Assembly (NCBI GenBank): GCA_028679485.1
Contig: JAJRBL010000282.1
Coordinates: 1-5,844 of the forward strand
Direction: 5' to 3'
Length of the DNA stretch: 5,844 nt
Source of the DNA: Methanospirillum sp.
GTDB taxonomy: Archaea; Halobacteriota; Methanomicrobia; Methanomicrobiales; Methanospirillaceae
In this document: piece after piece, positions 1 to 4,981 of the stretch
Numbering within the stretch: the stretch's first letter is position 1
How the letters are laid out: each line of letters starts with the position of its first letter
Notes under the pieces: generated by a model
Told to the model about the DNA's origin: nothing
Seen by the model: only the letters and a program-made list of their open reading frames with translations
Database searches by the model: none
Position numbers and translations under genes: made by a program

Positions 1-449
1 GTTCCGAGAGCCCTGACATCATGTTCAAGCGTATCAATCTTGTAGCAGTCGAGATAGATCAGGTTGATTCCTGCCTGGACAAACTGGTCCGCATTCTTTG
101 GCTTTGAACTGGAATACGTAATGACTGCATCCGGTTTCAGGGCGAGCACCCGTTCAATACTGGGGGTCTGCCATTCACCGATACTAACCGCTTTCGGGAG
201 GTGAGAGATCAATACTTTGTCTTTTGTCGTGCTGTCAGCCACCCCGACGACCTTATCGCCAACTCCAAGGACTACCATCGTCTCGGCACAGTCACTGTTC
301 AGGCAGACAACCCGGTCTGCCACTGCCGGGAGTGTGATGCTATTTCCTGAACTGTCAGTAAACTCAACCGAAGCTGAGCAGAGCGATGTTCCGAGTACCA
401 GGATGAACAGGGCTGAAACGATAAAACGGATTGTTTTGGACGTTTTCAT
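1..449 (-). CDS. Substrate-binding protein of a FecB/BtuF-type ABC importer (partial, C-terminus off the left edge)
   Basis: Secreted binding protein that would capture a metal chelate, corrinoid or heme-like ligand outside the cell and deliver it to the FecCD/FecE-type transporter encoded upstream. The window holds 149 codons, roughly the N-terminal lobe; family members usually run 300-400 residues, and the reading frame is open to the left edge. Residues 1-26 form a Sec signal peptide: basic MKTSK, a hydrophobic stretch at about 8-22, and a likely cleavage after CSA. Cys24 lies in TSLC, which is a poor lipobox, so I do not call a lipoprotein. The mature start has the family pattern: VEFTDSSGNSITLP (28-41), RVVCLN (46-51), ETMVVLGVGDKVVGV (56-70), then SIERVLALKPDAVITY (97-112). 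The ATG at 449 is supported by AAAGAGG 7 bases upstream. It lies 54 bases after the ABC-2 permease with no clear TATA box between, so it is probably the last visible gene of the same operon. The family is clear; the ligand is unknown. Confidence 0.92.
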   Translation of the reverse strand, partial: MKTSKTIRFIVSALFILVLGTSLCSASVEFTDSSGNSITLPAVADRVVCLNSDCAETMVVLGVGDKVVGVADSTTKDKVLISHLPKAVSIGEWQTPSIERVLALKPDAVITYSSSKPKNADQFVQAGINLIYLDCYKIDTLEHDVRALG

Positions 450-456
450 AATTATT

Positions 457-463
457 CCTCTTT
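457..463 (-). promoter_or_regulatory. Ribosome binding site of the substrate-binding protein gene
   Basis: On the minus strand AAAGAGG lies 7 bases before the ATG at 449 and fixes that start. The 54-base gap (450-503) in which it sits shows no convincing TATA box, hairpin or T-run. Reading through from the upstream permease gene is therefore the simplest view. Confidence 0.7.
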
Positions 464-503
464 GATACGAATTTCTTTCATTACCGGCTGATGAAGGGAT
501 AGA

Positions 504-1229
504 TCATACCTTTACCTTCCTGAATGCATGAACTGCCAGACCGACAACCAGGATACACAGAAGAGAAAGCAGCCCTATCTGGAAGAGGGGAACAGTTCCG
601 GCCTGCATGAGGCGGATCCCGTCGATGGCAAAACTGAGCGGGTTTACATGTGCCACGGGCTGCAGCCATCCCGGCATCTGGTCGTACGGCATCATGGCTG
701 AGGACGTGAAAAAAACCGGCATCGATACCATCGCATTCACCGCTGCATACTGGTCATGATCATCCACGTAAATTGCGACGGTTGTTGCGGCTGCGGAGAG
801 AAGCGACCCGAATATGAAGAGGATCAGGTACGTCATGAGCAGCTGGACAGGAGAATATAACTGTGCCCCGAGGAGGAAGGCAAAACAGAGGATGATCGTT
901 GACTGGATGAGTCCCCTGATCGTGATCACCAGGATCTTGCCGAAGAGGATACTCTCCCGGGGAGGCGGGAGAGCAAGGAACTTGTTGAAGAAACCGAGCA
1001 TCCGGTCGAGGATAAGAAGTCCTCCCCCGGACAGGGAGGCCGAAAGGGTGGTCATCGCAAGGATCCCGGGGGTTACAAAGTCGATATAATCGTCGGTGAA
1101 CCGTATCGGCAGGGCAAGACCGACAAATACCAGCCAGGCAGCAGGCATAACCATGGCAGAGATAAAACCCCACCTGCCCCTAAACCACCTGATGAGATCC
1201 CGACGGCAGTATACCAGGATTGGATTCAT
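504..1229 (-). CDS. ABC-2 type permease, DrrB family (copy 1, inside the importer operon)
   Basis: Integral membrane subunit of an ABC-2 transporter, 241 residues, expected to work as a dimer with the ATPase encoded just upstream. About six hydrophobic segments can be seen, roughly at residues 20-40, 51-75, 98-123, 129-153, 163-182 and 212-236. Family hallmarks are PAAWLVFVGLALPIRFTD (29-46), NKFLALPPPRESILFGK (82-98) and FFTSSAMMPYDQMPGWL (173-189) followed by HVNPLSFAIDGIR (194-206), the typical DrrB C-terminal block. The ATG at 1229 overlaps the stop of the ATPase by ATGA, so translation is probably coupled; the purine run AGAGAGG directly abuts the ATG and is too close to be a good ribosome site. 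It matches the second permease at 4250-4981 at about 128 of 241 positions without gaps. DrrB proteins are usually exporters (drugs, lipids, polysaccharide-like cargo); the cargo here cannot be told from the sequence. Confidence 0.93.
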   Translation of the reverse strand: MNPILVYCRRDLIRWFRGRWGFISAMVMPAAWLVFVGLALPIRFTDDYIDFVTPGILAMTTLSASLSGGGLLILDRMLGFFNKFLALPPPRESILFGKILVITIRGLIQSTIILCFAFLLGAQLYSPVQLLMTYLILFIFGSLLSAAATTVAIYVDDHDQYAAVNAMVSMPVFFTSSAMMPYDQMPGWLQPVAHVNPLSFAIDGIRLMQAGTVPLFQIGLLSLLCILVVGLAVHAFRKVKV

Positions 1230-2230
1230 CCTCTCTTCCCCAGCATGTTTCGAAACGAACCCAACCTGAACGGACTGGTATCCTCTGCATTATCCACGAG
1301 GTGAAGGAACACGTCATCAAGCGAAGGTCTTCTGACAGACATGGCCTTTACCCGGACTCCTGCTTCGTTCAGGGCATCCTTTACGAGGGGAAGGGCAGTA
1401 TCCCCGTGATCTGCATAAAAGACCAGTTCATCATCCTCGAGGAATGCGAATCTGACGCCGGGAATGGTGATACCTGAAAATTCACCGGAGATGGAGACAG
1501 ATATCACGTCCTGCGAGATCATGCTCTTCAGGTTCTCCGGGGTATCGACTGCCTTGATTACCCCCCGGTCTATGATGGCAACCCGGTCACAGTACTTGTC
1601 TGCCTCGTCCATGTAATGGGTGGTTACAAAGATGCTCATGCCTGCATCCCGGAGCGTCCTGATGTGTTCCCAGATCTTTTTCCTGGCTGCAACATCCAGG
1701 CCAACCGTCGGTTCATCAAGGAACAGGACATGAGGGTTATGGACCAGTGCCTGTGCAAGTTCGAGACGCCTTCTCATCCCTCCTGAATACACCTTTGCAA
1801 AATCGTCTGCCCGGTCTGACAGTTCCAGTATCCGGAGGGCTTCTTCCGTTTTTTCTGCAGGTCTTTCGACACCGTAGAGTTCGGCGTACATCATGACGTT
1901 TTCCCGCCCGGTAAGCCGTACATCAACAGCCATATCCTGGGGGACATAACTGATGGAATTCCGGACATTTCGGGGATCTTTCCGCACGTCGAATCCGCAG
2001 ACCTCTGCCGTTCCCTCGGTGGGCTCAAGAAGGGTGGTGAGCATAAGGACTGTCGTTGTCTTTCCCGATCCGTTTGGTCCTAAAATCCCGAAGATCTCAT
2101 TACCCACGGTGAGGTTCATCCGGTTTACCGCACAGAGATCACCATACTTCTTCGTCAGGTTACAGGTGACAATGGTATGTTCAGCCGGGTTATGTTCTGT
2201 ATTCTTCACTGGTATCGTCCTGGTTATCAC
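1226..2230 (-). CDS. ABC transporter ATPase, DrrA family (copy 1, inside the importer operon)
   Basis: Cytoplasmic ATP-hydrolysing subunit that powers the ABC-2 permease encoded next; 334 residues, normal for DrrA. All motifs are intact: Walker A GPNGSGKT (51-58), Q-loop Gln98, signature YSGGM (148-152), Walker B VLFLDE (168-173), D-loop VGLD (176-179) and switch His205. A C-terminal domain ends in the DrrA hallmark PSLDDVFL (302-309), followed by a 25-residue tail ending in FRNMLGKRG. The N-terminus has about 18 extra residues before the ATPase fold begins. The start is GTG at 2230, not ATG, and overlaps the stop of the FecE-type ATPase as GTGA. A GGGAG lies about 13 bases upstream, far for a ribosome site, so the start probably depends on coupling; a second GTG at codon 8 is an alternative. 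Its 3' end overlaps the permease start by 4 bases. It aligns without gaps to the second DrrA-type ATPase (about 162 of 288 residues). Confidence 0.94.
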   Translation of the reverse strand: MITRTIPVKNTEHNPAEHTIVTCNLTKKYGDLCAVNRMNLTVGNEIFGILGPNGSGKTTTVLMLTTLLEPTEGTAEVCGFDVRKDPRNVRNSISYVPQDMAVDVRLTGRENVMMYAELYGVERPAEKTEEALRILELSDRADDFAKVYSGGMRRRLELAQALVHNPHVLFLDEPTVGLDVAARKKIWEHIRTLRDAGMSIFVTTHYMDEADKYCDRVAIIDRGVIKAVDTPENLKSMISQDVISVSISGEFSGITIPGVRFAFLEDDELVFYADHGDTALPLVKDALNEAGVRVKAMSVRRPSLDDVFLHLVDNAEDTSPFRLGSFRNMLGKRG

Positions 2231-3015
2231 ATGGAGATTGTTTCTCCCGCCCGTTTCCAGTCGGGAAGCACGTACCGTCCGGCATCGGTGGTAATGAACT
2301 GCATCGGCACCCCGTACACGGAGATGATATGCTCCTCGGTCATGACTTCATCCCTGGTGCCGATGCTTACGATCCGGCCGCCATCCAGCAGCATGACCCG
2401 GTCGGCGTAGTGATAGGCAAAATTCAGGTCATGAACCGCCACGAGTACCGATTTTTGCCCTGAACCGGAGATCTTCCTGATCATGGAGAATACTTCTATC
2501 TGGTGCCTGATATCCAGGGCACTGGTGGGTTCGTCAAACAGGTAATACTCAGGCTCCTGTGCGATCGCTCTCGCGATGAAAACCCGCTGGCGTTCCCCGC
2601 CTGATAACTCGGTCAGCATCTTCTCTGACATCGGCATAATATTAAGCTGGTTCATTGCTGCATCCACTTTATCAAGGTCATTCTGGGTTAAAGACCACTG
2701 CACATGGGGACGCCGGCCGAGGATCACCGCCTCCAGCACCGTGGCAGAGGTCAGGTACTGGAAATCCTGGGGGACATACCCGATCTTCTTCGCCTTCTCG
2801 TTCTTCGTGATCTCATCCAGGTTCCTGTTGTCCATGCAGAGGGAACCGGAGAAGGGATCCAGGATTCCGGCAAGGGTCTTGATGAGGGTGCTCTTTCCGG
2901 AACCGTTCGGGCCGATGATACAGAGTACCTCTCCTTTTGCAAGGGAGAAGGAGATATCGGTCAATACCTGGACTGAACCGTATTTTACCGACAGGTTATC
3001 GATATGCAGGGTCAT
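2227..3015 (-). CDS. FecE/BtuD-type ATPase of the siderophore/cobalamin/heme-class importer
   Basis: ATPase of a type II ABC importer; 262 residues, the usual size. It would sit on the cytoplasmic side of the FecCD-type permease encoded upstream and drive uptake of the ligand delivered by the binding protein at the left edge. Motifs in order: Tyr12 A-loop, Walker A GPNGSGKS (35-42), Q-loop Gln83 in YVPQDF, signature LSGGE followed by RQRVFIARA (137-150), Walker B YYLFDE (157-162), D-loop SALD (165-168) and switch His195 in VAVHD. The block RRPHVQWSLTQNDLDKV (101-117) between the Q-loop and the signature is characteristic of FecE/BtuD proteins. The start at 3015 is well supported by AAGGAGG 4 bases upstream, which shares its first A with the stop codon of the permease gene. 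Its 3' end overlaps the GTG of the DrrA-type ATPase by 4 bases. The substrate class (Fe-chelate, B12 or heme) cannot be resolved. Confidence 0.95.
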   Translation of the reverse strand: MTLHIDNLSVKYGSVQVLTDISFSLAKGEVLCIIGPNGSGKSTLIKTLAGILDPFSGSLCMDNRNLDEITKNEKAKKIGYVPQDFQYLTSATVLEAVILGRRPHVQWSLTQNDLDKVDAAMNQLNIMPMSEKMLTELSGGERQRVFIARAIAQEPEYYLFDEPTSALDIRHQIEVFSMIRKISGSGQKSVLVAVHDLNFAYHYADRVMLLDGGRIVSIGTRDEVMTEEHIISVYGVPMQFITTDAGRYVLPDWKRAGETISM

Positions 3016-3019
3016 GGTG

Positions 3020-3026
3020 CCTCCTT
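3020..3026 (-). promoter_or_regulatory. Strong ribosome binding site of the FecE-type ATPase gene, fused to the preceding stop codon
   Basis: The minus strand reads TGAAGGAGGCACCATG. The last A of the permease stop codon is also the first base of AAGGAGG, and the ATG follows after 4 bases. This is the strongest ribosome site in the window and supports tight co-translation of the permease and its ATPase. Confidence 0.8.
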
Positions 3027-4111
3027 CACGTTATCACCCGGTGCTTGCCCCGCAGAATGAGGAACATGAAGAATATGCCCCCGATGACATACATGATTAC
3101 GCCAACCGGGATCTCGATGGGGTCCATCACGGTCCTTGCTGCCGTATCAGAGATGAGGAGGATCAATGCCCCGATCAATGCTGAGCAGGGGATGAGGTAC
3201 CGGTTGTCGTTGCCGATGAGCATCCTCCCGATATGGGGACCCATAAGACCGATAAACCCGATGATCCCGGTGAATGCCAGACAGGCAGATGCTGCGAGGG
3301 TGGATACGAATAATCCGGTCATGCGAAGTCGGTTCACGTTCACCCCGAGATTCTTTGCCACGTCATCCCCCGCGGAGAGGCTGTTGAGATCCCAGGCAAG
3401 CGACTCGAGGTACAGGAAACAGAGCAGGGCAATCGGTGCAACAATGACAACCGATCCCCAGTTAGCCCCCCACATACCCCCCATCAGCCAGAGAGTTATC
3501 TCCCGGAGTTTCTCATCGTTCGTAAGGTACTTCAGGATCATGACCCCGGCGGTGAATATGTACCCGATCACCACCCCGGCAAGGATCAGGGTCGCACTGG
3601 AGGATCCTTTCATCCGGGATATGGCGTATATGAGGAGAATCGAGAGCCATCCGAGGAAGAATGCACAAAGAATAATCACGTAATTCTGGAATTCAGCCGG
3701 GATGAACGGAAGCAGTGATGCCCCGAAGACGATTGCCATTGCAGCCCCGAATGATGCTGCCGAAGAGAGACCCAGGGTAAACGGGCTTACGAGCGGATTG
3801 CGGAGGAGTGCCTGCATCACACACCCGGCTACTGCAAGACTTACCCCGGTAAGGATTGCCAGGAGTACACGGGGCATCCGGAAGTCGATGACGACGATCT
3901 TCTCGGACTGGGCACTCTCCAGGAGACCGGGATCTGCAACGGCCTGGTAGAGTATGGTGACGATCCGGTCAAACGGGAGGTGATAGGATCCGGCGTTGAG
4001 GGCATAGATAGAAGTGAGAATGAGAAGAACAAGAAGTGAGAACATGAGCAGTATCTTTCGTTTCTTCCCGGCAAGGTATTGGGATCCGGGCTGAATTGTT
4101 CCGGTTTTCAT
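3026..4111 (-). CDS. FecCD/BtuC-type permease of the siderophore/cobalamin/heme-class importer
   Basis: Membrane channel of a type II ABC importer, expected to be a homodimer of about ten helices per subunit. I choose the ATG at 4111 (361 residues), because AAAAGAGG ends 5 bases before it and the predicted transcription start then leaves a leader of about 35 bases. An in-frame ATG at 4132 would add MHTKEDD, but it lies only about 15 bases from the predicted transcription start with no ribosome site. From the 4111 start: first helix 19-39; RMPR (78-81); the hallmark AGC--Q-LLRNPL-SP (95-110); LGVNV (255-259) and GFIGLMGPHIGR (285-296) near the ATPase coupling region; EIPVG (333-337) close to the C-terminus. 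The final helix reads IGGIFF where many bacterial members have a GxPxF pattern. The gene is first in its operon, followed after 10 bases by its ATPase. Family certain, substrate not. Confidence 0.94.
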   Translation of the reverse strand: MKTGTIQPGSQYLAGKKRKILLMFSLLVLLILTSIYALNAGSYHLPFDRIVTILYQAVADPGLLESAQSEKIVVIDFRMPRVLLAILTGVSLAVAGCVMQALLRNPLVSPFTLGLSSAASFGAAMAIVFGASLLPFIPAEFQNYVIILCAFFLGWLSILLIYAISRMKGSSSATLILAGVVIGYIFTAGVMILKYLTNDEKLREITLWLMGGMWGANWGSVVIVAPIALLCFLYLESLAWDLNSLSAGDDVAKNLGVNVNRLRMTGLFVSTLAASACLAFTGIIGFIGLMGPHIGRMLIGNDNRYLIPCSALIGALILLISDTAARTVMDPIEIPVGVIMYVIGGIFFMFLILRGKHRVIT

Positions 4112-4116
4112 ATCAT

Positions 4117-4124
4117 CCTCTTTT
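4117..4124 (-). promoter_or_regulatory. Ribosome binding site deciding the FecCD-type permease start
   Basis: The minus strand carries AAAAGAGG followed by 5 bases and then the ATG at 4111. It lies inside the seven extra codons that would be used if translation began at 4132, so it favours the shorter protein. Confidence 0.7.
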
Positions 4125-4133
4125 GTATGCATA

Positions 4134-4163
4134 TAGGTATTCCGAAATCCACATTAGGTATTC
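4134..4163 (-). repeat. Two 9-bp direct repeats with 21-bp period around the predicted transcription start (possible operator)
   Basis: GAATACCTA on the minus strand occurs exactly at 4163-4155 and again at 4142-4134, offset by 21 bp, which is about two turns of the helix. With the TATA box at 4178-4171 the transcription start is expected near 4148, so one copy lies between TATA and start and the other just after it. A protein bound there would block polymerase, so a repressor site is a reasonable guess. The repeat is seen directly; the regulatory role is inferred. Confidence 0.5.
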
Positions 4164-4170
4164 AATTAAT

Positions 4171-4178
4171 TTTATAAA
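4171..4178 (-). promoter_or_regulatory. Archaeal TATA box (box A) of the importer operon
   Basis: TTTATAAA lies in an AT-rich stretch with the purine-rich GGTAACAA just upstream, where the TFB recognition element would be. Its centre is about 27 bases before an expected start near 4148 and about 63 bases before the permease ATG at 4111. The core is itself palindromic, but there is no plus-strand gene, so only the minus direction makes sense. The upstream neighbour ends in a likely terminator, which supports a new promoter here. Confidence 0.65.
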
Positions 4179-4200
4179 TTGTTACCTTTTTGTTTTTTTT

Positions 4201-4237
4201 AAGAAAAATGGGGTGTAATCCCAGGATTGATTATACC
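4201..4237 (-). terminator. Hairpin plus T-rich tract ending the upstream ABC-2 module transcript
   Basis: On the minus strand GGTATAATC (4237-4229) can pair with GATTACACC (4220-4212) with a single A-C mismatch and an 8-base loop. After two C and an A comes TTTTTCTT (4208-4201). This begins 12 bases after the stop of the ABC-2 permease at 4250. Archaeal termination relies mainly on the T-tract, which is present here; the hairpin may add to it. Confidence 0.55.
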
Positions 4238-4249
4238 AATAACAAAACA

Positions 4250-4981
4250 TCAAAGCCTGGTAGTAAATTTCCTGAAAAAGACGACACAGACACAAAGCAC
4301 GACAACAGATAGTCCGGCGATGATACCGATACCGATATAGGGGATAACCCCGGATGCTATGCTTCTTACCGAGTCTATAGCAAAACTCAGGGGATTTACA
4401 TGGGCGATGATTCGAAGCCATTCAGGCATGACATCGTACGGCATGAGGGCACTCGATGTAAAGAACAACGGCATGGAAATCATTGCGTTTACCGCCCCGT
4501 AAGAGTCATACTCCCCGATCATGAGGGCGATAGTTGTAGCGATCCCGGAGAACAGAAATCCAATGAGAATCAGAATAACCACGATAGCAATGTACCTGGC
4601 AAGATCAAGGATTGTTGCACCAATCAGTACCGCGATACACATGATAATGAGAGCCTGGAGCAACCCCCGGGTAGTAATAAACAATATCTTCCCAAAGAGG
4701 ATACTCTCGTGGGGTGTCGGAAGGGCAAGGAATTTATTCAGAAAACCCAGCAGGTTATCGTACAGGAGCAATGATCCCCCGGCCATCGAGGCATTAAAGA
4801 CCGTCATGATGATTATCCCGGGAGTCAGGAAATCCACGTAATTATCCGTGAACCGAATGGGCATTGCAAGCCCTACGAAGATGAGCCAGGCTGCCGGAAG
4901 CATAAGGGTCGATACCACGTTGATCTTTGTCCTGAGCCACCTGGTCAGTTCACGTTCATAAAAGTATAAAACAGCCTTCAT
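4250..4981 (-). CDS. ABC-2 type permease, DrrB family (copy 2, upstream module)
   Basis: Membrane subunit of a second ABC-2 transporter, 243 residues with about six hydrophobic segments (roughly 20-40, 52-75, 97-124, 130-155, 162-181 and 213-236). It carries the same hallmarks as its paralogue at 504-1229: PAAWLIFVGLAMPIRFTD (29-46), NKFLALPTPHESILFGK (82-98), FFTSSALMPYDVMPEWL (173-189) and HVNPLSFAID (194-203). Divergence is concentrated in the loop and helix at about 121-140 and in the last helix, the parts most likely to differ in cargo or partner contacts. The ATG at 4981 overlaps the ATPase stop by ATGA and has AGGAG 6 bases upstream, a better ribosome site than copy 1. It is the last gene of its transcript if the hairpin at 4201-4237 terminates. 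Likely an exporter with its ATPase; cargo unknown. Confidence 0.93.
   Translation of the reverse strand: MKAVLYFYERELTRWLRTKINVVSTLMLPAAWLIFVGLAMPIRFTDNYVDFLTPGIIIMTVFNASMAGGSLLLYDNLLGFLNKFLALPTPHESILFGKILFITTRGLLQALIIMCIAVLIGATILDLARYIAIVVILILIGFLFSGIATTIALMIGEYDSYGAVNAMISMPLFFTSSALMPYDVMPEWLRIIAHVNPLSFAIDSVRSIASGVIPYIGIGIIAGLSVVVLCVCVVFFRKFTTRL

Noticed and set aside
375..386. Lipobox around Cys24 of the binding protein
   Set aside because: The sequence TSLC lacks the usual Leu at -3 and the small residue at -1; cleavage after CSA by the ordinary signal peptidase fits better.
217..3683. Open frames on the plus strand, for example 2576-3184, 2937-3683 and 1953-2294
   Set aside because: They lie opposite genes with clear conserved motifs, and their translations are low-complexity or Arg/Pro/Ser-rich with no recognisable fold, as expected of shadows of real genes.
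4112..4132. The ATG at 4132 as the start of the FecCD-type permease
   Set aside because: It has no ribosome site and lies only about 15 bases after the predicted transcription start, while the in-frame ATG at 4111 has GAGG at good spacing. It is not excluded.
4134..4163. A proper DtxR/IdeR palindromic operator
   Set aside because: Only TTAGG-like half-sites in direct orientation are present; the inverted second half needed for that family is absent, so I report direct repeats only.
4187..4200. T-rich run on the plus strand as a plus-strand terminator
   Set aside because: No plus-strand gene leads into it. In the minus direction it is an A-rich stretch upstream of the TATA box.
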